Shown: positions 11,851 through 22,152 of the stretch, one piece after another | Position numbering within the stretch: position 1 is the stretch's first letter | How the letters are laid out: each line of letters begins with the position of its first letter | Source of the DNA: Ectobius pallidus | Taxonomy: Eukaryota > Arthropoda > Insecta > Blattodea > Ectobiidae | Length of the DNA stretch: 64,000 nt | Direction of reading: 5' to 3' | Assembly: GCA_964059195.1 (NCBI GenBank) | Contig: CAXKWD010000003.1 | Span: 22,860,606-22,924,605, forward strand | Translations under genes and position numbers: made by a program | The notes under the pieces: model-generated | Seen by the model: the letters and a program-made list of their open reading frames with translations, nothing else | The model's database searches: none | Told to the model about the DNA's origin: nothing

Positions 11851-12786
11851 ATGCTTTCATTCTCTTCGTAATTTCTTTATCATTATTGATATAACCTATG
11901 TAATCCTTAGCCAGGAAAAAGCCCATTTTACAAGAACATAAGTTATCTTTTGGTATATTTTAAGTTTTGAGGGTAATTTTTTTTTTTTTTAATGACTGAA
12001 AATTTATCTTTATGTTAGTGATAGAACTTAGCCATATCTTCATTATTTTGGGAGTCATGACCATAAAAATGTAAGCACATGATTTACTAGTACTTTTTTA
12101 TCCAACCGTAAAATAAACTACCAGTTAACATTTACTCCAACTTAACTGGGAATCGTAATACCACCCGTTAACGCTGGAGCCGAGTATAATTTGCCTTTGG
12201 CAAATGTGTTTGCTCTGCTATGTTTTAATCTTATTTTAGAGAATCTCGCCATCGAGTTTTCTGATATAATCTCCTGCAGGTAATTTTTCATCCAAATATT
12301 TGAAGAGTAGTAATAGATTTCTGACTTAATATAATACTTAAGATCAAATAATATAATAAGTACGTTTAAGGACCATTTCTCGGAACCTTTATTTTTCAGA
12401 GTCATTTTAATATCACGACAGGTTTTTAAGATACTGCAGTGAAATTTTGCATCCAACTGTTCTTCATACTTCTTGTCGATCACTGTTTAGATTCTTGTAA
12501 TTTATTTTCTATAATAATTACCAATATTGGTAATAATTACAAAAGTTTAAATAGTGTAAGTTGAAAGAGTAGTGAGTTTTGAGCATGACAAATTAGAAGG
12601 TGAAGGCATAATTTGTTGGTTACTGAAGAAAAAGGCCTTAGTTTTAATATGTTACGCATTTTTAGTATTGAAACCTCTTAATATAATCAATATATAAACA
12701 GCTTAAGGAAGAAAGTTATATATATATATATATATATATAAGTACAAGAGATAGGGGAGGTATATTATCTTTTAAATTGTAATGAG
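11851..12786. other. No clear gene; one unexplained 113-codon frame
   Basis: Contains a minus-strand frame at 12142-12483, the longest in the window not explained by a repeat. It starts MIDKKYEEQLDAK and ends PALTGGITIPS. I recognise no family, signal peptide or membrane segment in it. A (TA)n run lies at 12718-12740. The frame may be chance in AT-rich DNA or a worn exon. Confidence 0.3.
12718..12740. repeat. (TA)n run
   Basis: About 23 bp of alternating TA. Confidence 0.9.
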
Positions 12787-13428
12787 TAGACCTGGGATTT
12801 TAGGCTCTACAAAAATTAGTTTTAGGCACCTAAAATAGGCCTTTAAAACAAGTAAAAAGAGAAAATAGGTTCTTAAAATATGTTTTAAATATGTGTAAAT
12901 AGATAGAAAATAGACTTTAAAATATTACAATATACACTTAAACTGTAACATGGCCTTTTCTTTTTTTACTGCAAAAAACGTGGAATGCCTATTCTTAACA
13001 GAATTAACTGCAAAATTAGGCATCACGAACTAGATTCACTTAAACAGATGTTCTTTCACTGGTGACTACACAGTAGTCCTTCCTCCTTAATCCTACCCCT
13101 CCAGTGTCAGTCAGCATTCCTTTAGCGACTTTGTTTGGAATAATCAAGTTTCTGTGAAAACCCCACCCTTGCTGGTCTGCTTTTCATTGAGGGATGTCCT
13201 TTAGAAGATTGTAAAAATTACAGAATTGAATTTTATTTTAAATGTACAAAATATACATTTTAGGCACTAAAACAGTAAAATAGGCTCTAAAGGTCCAAAT
13301 AGGCATTTTAGGGCACTATAAAACTCTATAAATGTAAGTAATTTATCATGAAACGTCAATAAATTTTTAAAATTTCATGTTATTTCATAAGGAACAAAAT
13401 AGGTATTTGCCTTAAAATCCCAGGTCTA
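12787..13428. mobile_element. hAT-type MITE with 8-bp target duplication
   Basis: Ends are inverted repeats: left tagacctgggattttaggc, right complement tagacctgggattttaaggc. They are flanked by a perfect 8-bp direct repeat gtaatgag (12779-12786 and 13429-13436). An 8-bp duplication with short terminal repeats is the signature of the hAT superfamily. The 642-bp interior is rich in taggcact/taggcctt units and has no transposase frame, so it is non-autonomous. Confidence 0.88.
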
Positions 13429-13659
13429 GTAATGAGAGTGACATATTCATATGTGGAATAAGTGGGCAGGCAGCTGTAGTATCGTGTTTCTCAACTGGCT
13501 CTCTTCCACATGGGCTGTGTGAGTCTTGTTAGCGACTATGTCAGTGTTATTATGATTCTTGTTCAACATTTGATTAATTACGATAACGCTCCTCTCAGAC
13601 AATTTGTCGCGGGGCTTGCGCGAGAAAGTCGTTAATACAAATTCCCACTTCAACCAACT

Positions 13660-14287
13660 TTTGAAGTAAAACTTCTTTAGTGGCGGTAGAGGGTAAATCT
13701 GGAAAATCAGTCACACTAAAACCGTCACGAAATCAGTCTCAATCAGTCACGAAATCAGTCACGCTCTTACTTGTTTCGGTGCGGACTGCACAGAAAACAA
13801 TCAACTCAATGATTAGGAGTAATCAAAGGAAATTTTTCAGACCTTACTTCCTCAATGGCAATAGACAATTCCTAAGCAATCTAAAGGTATATTATCTATT
13901 TATGGAGCCCGGAGGTTCATTACCGCGCAAATCCAAAATTAAAAAATACAAATTTCCAAAATTTAAAAAAACAAAATAAAAAATTATAACAACCAAAAAT
14001 CCAAAATTTAATAAATAATAAAATCAAAAATTTAAAAATAAAAAAATTTAAAAATTAAAAAATAAACAATTCACTGATCGAAAATTTAAAAAAAAACCAA
14101 AATAAAAAATTCATAGATCCAAAATTAACAAGTCCAAAATCCAAAATTAAAAAAGTCCAAAAACCTAATATTAAAAAGTCCAATAATGCAAAATTGAAAA
14201 AATCCAATAATAAAAAATTGAACAAATAAAAAAATAAAATAAAGTTTTACTTCTGTCGCGTGGCGTTCCACGCAATCTTTTTTTACT
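13660..14287 (-). repeat. Composite repeat, copy 2 (inverted relative to copy 1)
   Basis: Reverse-oriented copy of 7621-8220 with the same order of parts: GC-rich aacgccacgcgacag at 14255-14275, the AT-rich quasi-repeat block, a retrotransposon 3' end at about 13853-13930 and the 40-bp core at 13775-13820. It has about 25 extra bases of agtcacgaaatc repeats near 13745-13765. Copies 1 and 2 lie about 5.4 kb apart in opposite orientation. The plus-strand frame at 13680-13979 reads across these parts and is not a gene. Confidence 0.7.
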
Positions 14288-14791
14288 AGCTTTATTCCTC
14301 ATGTCTCGACTGGGGCCATTTGAAATGAACATTACTCTAGAAAAATATTAATCTGTTTTATCATAGTATTCACGAATGGTGTAGGCCTATTCGCAAAATT
14401 GTAATATGTATATGTAGTGTGTTGTATATTCTGCATATATGTTTCATCTATGAACCTAATATGCCAGCTAGTAAATAGGGTTCTGTAGTTTTGGAAATTC
14501 AATACAATGCTACTTTTTTTTTTTTTTTTTTTTTTTTTTTAGAGTTTGTAAAATGTATAGTACATTTGCATTTGTATAATAAAAAAGCCACAAAAATACA
14601 GACTAATTAAATTAAAAAGTATGGAGTAGGTTTATTTTTCATATTATTTTCATGTGATTATATAAAGAAAATATGTTGTTTTGCATAAGAATCCCAGTAT
14701 TATTTACAGCAATACTCTCTCAAAATAATATATTTTACTTTTATAAATAACTCATTTTTTCTTTTTCTAATTCTGGAAATCCTGCATTGTA
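14288..14791. other. No gene; poly-T run
   Basis: AT-rich DNA with 27 T residues at 14514-14540 and one TAGGCCTA at 14382. Confidence 0.5.
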
Positions 14792-15149
14792 CAGTAGAGT
14801 CCCAAAAACTCGGCCTAATGTGGACCGAAGGGTGGCCGAGTGTGTGAAAATGCCGGGTTATCGAGAAAGATTTTAAAAAAATATTAAGTACGAGTGTTTC
14901 CTCAGAAAATACAGTACATGTATGTATTGGTTGCTTGAGAATAACTTACATACGGCATAAGGCATAAAGCTGTCTACAATGAAAATTAACTAGCCGACTT
15001 TGCAAAAAAAAAAACTAGCTACATTTTTTAAAAAAATGCGAAATATCCTGTTGTTCTCCGCACTGCACTCTGCGTTTTGCCCTGCCAGGGTGTGGCCAAG
15101 TTATCCGGACTGCCGGGTTATCGAGTGCCGAGTTTTCGGGACTCTACTG
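14792..15149. mobile_element. pogo/Tigger-like MITE (TA target site)
   Basis: Left end cagtagagtcccaaaaactc and right end gagttttcgggactctactg are inverted repeats of about 23 bp with one mismatch, flanked by TA on both sides (14790-14791 and 15150-15151). The cagtaga-type end, with gccgggttatcga units inside, resembles Tigger/pogo elements of the Tc1/mariner superfamily. It is 358 bp with no transposase. The next element starts 8 bp beyond its right end. Confidence 0.85.
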
Positions 15150-15156
15150 TAATAAT

Positions 15157-15625
15157 TAGGGGGCGGATTTCTACGACATGTCATATTTTCCCCTTTGCAT
15201 TATTTCAGGTTTCCGACTAATTAAAACCCGATTCCAAGCATCCTGGTGAAAATGGAACGGCTTTTATTGTGCATATAACTGCATATTTAGGAAATTTTCA
15301 ACTATTGTAGCATATTTAGTATGTTTAAGCATATTTAGGTCATATTTTTGGCATATTTGTGTGCATATTAAATAAATTTTGAAGTTTCATATCATATTTT
15401 GTAAATTTTGCATTATACTGTTACTTTTTGAGAATTTACAGATATTTTAAATAATTAACATTATATTTTAATAAAATTAATTGTAATAAAACTTTATAGA
15501 TAATATACATAATGTGTAAGTGGTAAAGTCATATTTTAAATGTTATTGGTCATATTTTAATGCTTTGTTAGGTCATAAATGCATGCATATATCCCATTTT
15601 TTAGGTCATAGAAATCCGCCCCCTA
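15157..15625. mobile_element. hAT-type MITE with 8-bp target duplication, copy 1
   Basis: Ends tagggggcggatttctacga and, on the complement, tagggggcggatttctatga are inverted repeats. Flanks gtaataat (15149-15156) and gtaataac (15626-15633) agree at 7 of 8 positions. The interior carries gcatatttaggtcata-like units. A second copy is at 31540-32030. The left flank duplication uses the last base of the pogo-like element and its TA, so this element inserted right at that element's edge and later. Confidence 0.88.
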
Positions 15626-15633
15626 GTAATAAC

Positions 15634-16178
15634 ATTGTAAACAAAAGTCCCGCTTAAGTGGCAAAATTTCAAACACATGAAGTGACTGGTCTGCAATACC
15701 CTTCTTGCTCTCTCAACACTATACATTAAATTTTAATTAATTACATTTCTGTCCATGTTTTTACCTCAGTCTCATTACAACTGGATACAGAGTCTTAACG
15801 AAGGACACGATGTACAGTAGTTAATAGACTTCATTATTTCTTTATTTGCACAGCTTTTAACTTTCGCTTGTCGCAGTCAGATGTCAACATGCCATAGTGC
15901 GTATTTGTGGAATAATTAGGTACATATGTCAGTACTCTGCACGATCATGCATGTAACACATGTGTGATCGATTTGCTAGCTGATTCGACATGCAAGATGA
16001 AACATTCTAATAGGAGAACATGTAACGATTTAGCTCTAGCTTAGACAAGTTACAGAAAATATAAAATAGCTTACTCACTTTGGAAGATAAGCGAAACCCG
16101 TAAGATGATATGCCTCATTGACACTTACCTACAAAAGAAAAGAAATGCATGTTATAATAAATTGACAGTAACATCATC

Positions 16179-16242
<64 letters not shown>

Positions 16243-16429
16243 GCTTCATTAACACAATAATGAAAATAACTCCTCATACAGGTCTAATAAAATAACTCAA
16301 TATTTTGTAACTCAATATTTTTTATTTAATCTTTTAACTATCGGTTTAACTTCTACGAGTTGAGTTCGCCTATAGTGAAATTGGTTATTTACATGAACGC
16401 CTATTGCAATTTCATTAATCAGTTCAGCA
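15634..16429. other. No gene; (TAA)n at 16180-16241
   Basis: AT-rich sequence with one trinucleotide array of about 60 bp; nothing else recognised. Confidence 0.5.
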
Positions 16430-17119
16430 CCCTGTCTCATAGAACTTCTTAGCAAATACGCAATAATATTAGTTACTGTTATTAGTCTTCTGTATCATAT
16501 GAATATTTTCTAATAATATTAGTCATGAGTTCATGGCACTACATTATTAGTAAATATTGTTAATATTATTAGTAAACTGTTTCATAGACTGCAGAACTAA
16601 TAGGCCTACAATTTACTGGTAATATTAGGTGTTTTTGAACTGGTACTCTCAAACCCATGTAATTCAGATTTCGTGATCTTAAATTTATGGAAAATGAATC
16701 ACTCTGATTTAATTATCAATTTAGAAAAGGCTTACATTGACTATCAAAAGAATTTTTGTCATAACAAATTTTTAGGATTTGATATTGGATTTTTTTTACA
16801 TAGCCTACTGCTATCTGCCTGGAAAATGTAATAATTTCTTAGAGCTAGTTATTATTTGTTACATTTATGAAGATATAATATGTAGCCCGTCCTGCTTTGA
16901 AATAGTATTGGCAAAAAGAATAACAAGAAAAAAAAAACACAAACAACAATCCAGACATAACCTCAATATCAATCAGCTGAGATGTACTAATAATATTAGT
17001 GAAGAGATTTTATGAGTAGTGTACATATCTCTATGAAACAAAATTTTGATAACTAATGAATAAAATTATGAGTTCTAATATTAATAACTAATATTATTAG
17101 CAAGTTCTATGAAACAGGG
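16430..17119. mobile_element. MITE-like repeat with ctaataatattag subrepeats, copy 1
   Basis: Left end ccctgtctcatagaactt and right end aagttctatgaaacaggg are inverted repeats. Several internal stretches repeat the same plan (gtttcatag followed by actaataatattag). A related copy lies at 48112-48803. I could not settle a target duplication, so the superfamily is open. The plus-strand frame at 16779-17015 is not conserved in the second copy and is treated as chance. Confidence 0.7.
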
Positions 17120-17522
17120 CCCAGGTAGATATATAAAAATTTTTAATACTTTTTTCTCTACATCTAAATATGAAAACATAACTGTAGGCTATATTTAGTT
17201 TGTGATGTAGGATTGTAGTGCGCTAGAAAGTTGGTTCAGGATTGACAGGATTTATACGTGTGCCGTGTGAATGTGCGATTGTGTGCCGGCGGTGAATGAA
17301 CAGGGTGACCTCAACTTCCTCACATCCGCGGAAACTTCATGTCGTGTCTACTAATTTACTGTATTTCTGGAAATTCGTGTGAGAACAGTTGATAACACAA
17401 TTATTCCCAAATCATGAAAAGAGTGAAGTAAAGTTCTTTAATTCGGTACCATAGAAAAAGACCCAGCTTAATGTTCATAATTAGTTGAGTAAACGTCTAC
17501 TTTATTTGAAGGTAGTATAAAA
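17120..17522. other. No gene recognised
   Basis: Mixed-composition sequence. A slightly GC-richer patch at 17220-17340 has no recognisable coding or RNA signal. Confidence 0.4.
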
Positions 17523-17660
17523 TAGTATATTGCGATACAAGTGCCGTAAGCGGTGCTTACGGATCGAGGAAAGAGTTTGAAAAAACGAGGCGCTTGCGCC
17601 GAGTCTTTTCAATTGCCGAGATCCGTTATGCGCTTACGGCACAAGTATTGCATGCTATTT
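17523..17660. repeat. Hairpin-forming inverted repeat
   Basis: The left arm gatacaagtgccgtaagcg is matched by the right arm cgcttacggcacaagtat. Inner arms cgaggaaaga and tcttttcaattgccgag continue the pairing around a central aggcgcttgcgcc palindrome. A third copy of the arm (cttacggcacttgtg) lies at 17910-17924. The plan resembles the hairpin at 30599-30670. Confidence 0.7.
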
Positions 17661-18073
17661 TTTGCACGATGATTATTTATATATGAATTTATTTATATTA
17701 ATTGAGGTATTAGCTGAAAATATTATATGAAAATATTATGTTATGTTAAATATTATGTATTGAAGATGGATGTTATATTTCAGAAAGTGATTCCCATATG
17801 TTGGTTGTTATGGGGACTGAATATTTGTCCTGTTAAAGTCGCCACAAATTAGGGGGCCTTGGTTCCGGTCTCCCATAAAGGCTTGTATTATGATGATTTT
17901 ACTTACGGCACTTGTGCTTTTTGTAATTTTTACCGCACGGAGATTTCTTTTGTTTTCATAGCAACCAGATTGCGTGCGGGAATGTCAAGTTACGATCCAC
18001 GGCAACAATATTCGTAAGTACCTCTAATTAGTTACGTATGCAAAAACGAATTTATCATCATATTCTTTATGGG
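17661..18073. other. No gene; diverged repeat at 17945-18012
   Basis: The stretch agattgcgtgcggg to cgatccacggcaac is the reverse complement of 8950-9013 with scattered differences. Confidence 0.5.
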
Positions 18074-18510
18074 TTAGGTCTGCTGGTCTGTTCCAACTCC
18101 AAAAAATTGAACCCGCCATTCTTTCCTGGGTCTGCCAAGAGATCTCTTTCCTCGTGGTTTGTAAGTATATGTGGCTTTCGTTATGGTTCCATCTGACATT
18201 CGGTTTATATGCTCCAGCCATCTATCTTGATATCCTTTTACTATTTCCAAACTATTCTGTATATTTAGTTCAGCCCTTATTTCTTCAATCCTTTTTTTAT
18301 CTAAAGAGTATAACTTCATCTTTCATCTCCACAGCTTCTATTCTCCTTTCAGCTTTCCTTTTTAATACCCAGTTTTCGCTGCCATATAAAAGTGCTGGTA
18401 AGGCCACAACTTTATAAAATTTTAGAAGTGTTTCTTTTCTTACATTTTTACCTAATGTTCATCTATGTAGGCCTGAATATTAAAAAGTGCGGGTAAAATA
18501 GGACACCCAT

Positions 18511-18773
18511 AAAACACAATAAAATAAAAAGAAGTGGAGTATACTGTTAAAATCCAAAATTCTGAATGGTAAATACACTTTATTCTCCACTTACATCACT
18601 TTTAATAACACAGGACTAGTTTCAAGAGCCTTATTCGCCATGTTGGCAACCAGAATAACAGTCGACCACCAGCCGATGATGGGAGCGAATAAGGCTCTTG
18701 AAACTAGTCCTGTGTTATTAAAAGTGATGTAAGTGGAGAATAAAGTGTATTTATCATTCAGAATTTTGGATTT
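18511..18773. mobile_element. Hairpin retroelement with 91-bp inverted repeat inserted in an RT relic
   Basis: Flanked by a 12-bp direct repeat taggacacccat (18499-18510 and 18774-18785), so it is an insertion with a target duplication. Inside, 18548-18638 and 18685-18775 are inverted repeats over 91 bp with one mismatch visible (gaatggt against gaatgat), around a 46-bp loop. A 37-bp A-rich leader precedes the left arm. The right arm and loop hold a hammerhead-like core (18670-18712). An inverted pair of short terminal units with hammerhead-like motifs is a known arrangement for Penelope-like elements and retrozymes; assigning it to these is inference. Confidence 0.75.
18670..18712 (+). ncRNA. 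Hammerhead-ribozyme-like motif (degenerate)
   Basis: Order of parts matches a minimal hammerhead: a three-base stem I strand (cag, 18670-18672), core ccgatga (18673-18679; consensus CUGANGA), stem II gggagc pairing gctctt around the loop gaataag, then gaaa (18700-18703), the palindrome ctag, gtc ending at the expected cleavage base 18709, and ctg (18710-18712) pairing with cag. Departures: U4 of the core is C, and one extra t lies between the core and stem II. Minimal hammerheads of Penelope-like elements also have a palindromic stem III (CGCG instead of CTAG). Activity is doubtful. Confidence 0.45.
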
Positions 18774-18873
18774 TAGGACACCCATGTCTAACTCCTGCAT
18801 TAATTTCAGCCATTTCTTTTCCATTTGGTATTTTGATGTGAATTTTACAATGTATAGGCATTAAGTGCACAAC

Positions 18874-19751
18874 ATGGTCTCGGGAGGTGCTGTTAAACAA
18901 TATCCCAAGATACTACTATTCCAATGCTAATGGTCCGTAATGGAAAATTTATCTCAGGTCTCTAAGGATTTGTTATATTAAATTCATTACAATTCATATC
19001 CCAACAGGAATTCTTACGAATTTATAATCAGATAAATTTAAATGTGTTGTTTTATTGAGATTGTGTCCTTTTCGTGAATGTTTTGAGAACATGGACTCTG
19101 CAGGCCAATACCATATGTTAACCATATTCTAAGATACTTTTGACTAGGGGAATATTTCCAGGAAATGGAATGTTTTAAAAAACTAAAAATAAAGTTTTGC
19201 ACGAAAGCATTTCCTGCAAATCTGTATTTTTTAACGCAAGGAACTAGAGGTTACCACGGAAGTAAGGGTCATCTTGCTCATTAAGACAGTTTTCGCTTTT
19301 TAACACAGTACGGTTTTCGACGCATCCGACAACTGGCGGACATATGACTTTGGCACGTGCCAGTGGCTGCGATAATAAAAAAAATACGGGCTGCTTCTTT
19401 CCCTCTTTTTTAAAAAAAATTTCGTCCCATGGGTGTTGTTTCTCTGGACCGCTGATATCTCTGTCTCCCTCTGCCCAATGCGGAAATGCAATGGAGCTTC
19501 CGGCCTCTTAACTGTCTAGTTCGTCATATCCGGAGGGTGGACGAATTCCATCGCGTTATTTTTAAAAGTTGCAAAGAGACCGTGTTATTTTTTTACTTTT
19601 TAGGTAAGGGGGAAGGGTCACTTGGTCATCTGGCTCCGTGAATCTTTCTCACATTCCCCTAAGGAAAGAGGGCGTGAAACAGAATCGCACATGTGACATA
19701 GGGGAGATGACAACAATATGGGTTGTGGGAACAGTTAGTTGGGGCCTAAGT
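18874..19751. other. No gene recognised
   Basis: Includes a somewhat GC-richer patch at 19300-19500 with a 63-codon minus-strand frame that has no motif. Nothing else is recognised. Confidence 0.4.
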
Positions 19752-20100
19752 TAAATTTTATTTTTTATTATTATTTATTTTATTTATTTAAGGCCATATT
19801 TATACAAATACAAATGCAAGCAAAATAAAACAGATTTCAAATTTCAAACTAGTATTTAAAAAGAGGAAAAGAAATATAGGCTATATCTTCATAAGAAATA
19901 TTAACATTTACTAATACACCCGAATGAGCAAGACTGCTCGTGATCTGGTGCAGTTTCAAAAATATCAAGGTAAAGAAAGAAAAAGAGTGTATAAAAAATG
20001 TGATTAACTAATAAAGAAAGTAAAAAATGTTATACATAAATACATAAAAGGAGTGAAACAAAAAGACTTAAGCGGCTAAAAACTACAAAAAATTCTTTAC
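19752..20100 (-). mobile_element. 5'-truncated non-LTR retrotransposon 3' end (probable)
   Basis: The left edge is a T-rich (TTTA)n tract, as expected for the A-rich tail of a minus-strand retroposon. The segment acccgaatgagcaag then gctcgtgatc (19918-19945) recurs at about 23393-23420, again just inside a (TTTA)n tract. No coding sequence is kept. The minus-strand frame at 20158-20400 lies just upstream and could be part of the same element, but I do not recognise it. Confidence 0.5.
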
Positions 20101-20903
20101 ATATCTATTAAATTTAATAGTGGAGTAGCCTATGCTGAGAGATCAGGATATTTTCTGTTAATTAGCGGGGACCAAAACTAAAAGAAAGTTTAAAACAAAC
20201 AAACAAAAAAAGCTAAAACTATCTAATATAATATTTGAGTTAGCGTTTACGTGTAAACCGTATTCAAGTGTGAAATTAATTATTGAAGGTGGCCTTACTC
20301 GATTGTCACAGCCAACTGGGTAAGAAGAGCATCGCTTACTACGTCTAACAATATAATTAAAAACAAAATTATGTAATCCATGCAGTTTATGTAAAAGCAT
20401 TGCCGATGTTCATAAATAATGTTCTAATTATTTTTCTGTTAAATAGATTAATGAATAAAACATCTAGCGTGTCGAACCGCAAAGAAAACAGCGAGCATAA
20501 TGATTAGGCTATGCTCATGGTTTATTTCTTGTACCCTACTGTGTAAATACTACACGCATTTAAATTTTCTTTATTTTAGGGATTAAATGCCTTTAATGAA
20601 CCTAATTCTCAACGTAATCTGTTACTATCTTTGATGTTTTAAAAATTATATAGGATTCAAAACCAATGGATAATGGTACCTCGGTCTTCCAAGCAGGGGA
20701 CAGTGAAGAAGACAGTGAATTAGAAAGGTGAAATGGTGACAGTATTGGCAAAACCGGACATTTCCAGTAACACTTTAATGAATATTAACTTCCAAATCAT
20801 CACATTAGCATTTTTTCTTGGGGGTAGGAAGAAACACAATACAGCATAATATTTAAAAATTAAAAGCATATTTCTCATTCAAATAAAGCATCACAATTAT
20901 TCA
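20101..20903. other. No clear gene; 40-bp core copy
   Basis: Holds an unrecognised 80-codon minus-strand frame (20158-20400, containing YPVGCDNRVRPPS) and a minus-strand copy of the 40-bp core at 20466-20510. Confidence 0.4.
20466..20510 (-). repeat. 40-bp dispersed core sequence
   Basis: Minus strand: agcctaatcattatgctcg, then tgttttctttgcggttcgac. One of seven copies. Confidence 0.7.
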
Positions 20904-21400
20904 GACCTAGCTGGCCGAGATGATAACGTCTAAATGCATTCGGAAGGTCCCAGGTTAAAATCCCAAGGCCGAACAATTTGAAAAGAGTTTCGGTAATTCT
21001 CCAGGCGCAAAGGGAAATGCCGAATTGGATATTTACTTACCATGACAATCTTGTACCATATTCATTGAAATTAATATCAATTGAAATTTACTGACGCCAT
21101 CAAACACGCAGTTTTTTTTCAGCATAGGTTTTGCCATATTCTCAAAAATCGACGCAAGATGGCATCTAATCTAACCTATCCTAACCTAACCTAACTCAAC
21201 CTAACTTAACCGAAAATGGCAAAACCTATGCTGAAAAAAACTACATCAAACACACCAACAATAGAAAATAGTTGAGCATCAATAGTTAAATGGCCTACTG
21301 GTAGAAGCTACACACAAAACCTGAACTCCTGACATGCATTATTTCAACAAATTCAATTTCCTGATTCATAAACACAGAACTCTGCCTTGGACTGCTGAAG
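20904..21400 (+). mobile_element. tRNA-headed SINE, family S1, interrupted
   Basis: The head starts ctggccgagatgataacg and has ggtcccaggttaaaatccc as a worn B-box region. The body follows to 21097, resumes after an inserted 136-bp element at 21244, and runs to a diverged 3' end near 21340-21400. The SINE must predate the insertion. Confidence 0.8.
21108..21243. mobile_element. 136-bp inverted-repeat element with telomere-like core
   Basis: Terminal inverted repeats of about 31 bp: left cagcataggttttgccata, right tggcaaaacctatgctg, each ending in a T- or A-run. They are flanked by a 10-bp direct repeat catcaaacac (21098-21107 and 21244-21253). Comparison with the uninterrupted S1 copies (tccataaaatacaccaataa type) confirms the insertion. 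The centre, 21166-21211, is built from cctaa/ctaac units (ctaacctaacctaac), like the insect telomere repeat. Confidence 0.85.
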
Positions 21401-22152
21401 GCCAACGAACCCTCAATACAACAGTTATATAAAATAAAGGCACCCTAAAGGCACAAAAGGAGAAAACCAAAACATAGCAGGTCTTTATAATTGATCGGCC
21501 ACCGGGATCGAATTGTTAGAAGTTCGGAAACGGTAGGTATTTCACAGGTAATTCGCCGGTAATTGTGATTTTTACGGTAAATTTCGCAAACACCTGAGAC
21601 CAATGAACTTAAGGGACAGACATCAGAATTCCTTAAACCGAAGTCAGTGAAGCAGAACTAATAAAAACGCTGCGGATTAATGCGTATAGACATCTCTACA
21701 GTTGTTCTTGAGCCAAGCAATTAGAGCAAAAATTTATGTTGTAGAACGCTGATGAGACCAGAACTTATGTTATGTATATGTATGCAGACTTCATACTAAA
21801 CTAGACAACGTACAAAAAATGAGTTCTTTGCAACATTAGAGTCTTTCACCGTTCAGTTCTTCGGTTCATTTCACACCACAAAGTAGTAAACAGTCAACTT
21901 AAATAGGCTATTTGTAAATTCTTTTTTCTTTCTTGCTTTTGTTTTAGGCCTATATTCCGACATGAGGTTGTTTCTGAACCTTTGATCACAGATATTTTCC
22001 AACTTAACAGTAAATTTACCTCTTCTGAGGCTAAACATAGCAGTTATTATGGTCCAAGACTCTACCCTATAACTCCATAATTAGGTCACTTCCAGAAATA
22101 GCAAATATGAACAGCAAAAAATTCGATAAGTATATAAAAAAATCTTATTTCA
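21401..22152. other. No gene recognised
   Basis: AT-rich sequence; one TAGGCCTA at 21945. Confidence 0.4.

Larger units (their letters stand above)
18074..18873 (-). pseudogene. Non-LTR reverse transcriptase relic, split by a hairpin element
   Basis: The minus-strand reading from 18873 gives PNGKEMAEINAGVRHGCP up to 18775, where GVRxGCP is the RT motif before the PxxFN segment. The frame stops dead at the inserted element (18511-18773) and resumes at 18510 as GCPILPALFNIQAYIDE. After a frameshift near 18455 come KNVRKETLLKFYKVVALPAL, LYGSENWVLKRKAERRIEAV, a second frameshift near 18320, then DKKRIEEIRAELNIQNSLE, QDRWLEHINRMSDG and YKPRGKRSLGRPRKEW to a stop at 18074. The YxDD catalytic segment is missing between FNIQAYIDE and KNVRKE. 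Two frameshifts and an insertion make it clearly dead. Known: motif order of insect non-LTR RTs. Seen: the split and the shifts. Confidence 0.85.

Noticed and set aside
21166..21211. True telomere or chromosome end
   Set aside because: Only a short, imperfect CCTAA run inside a small inverted-repeat insertion, with ordinary sequence on both sides.
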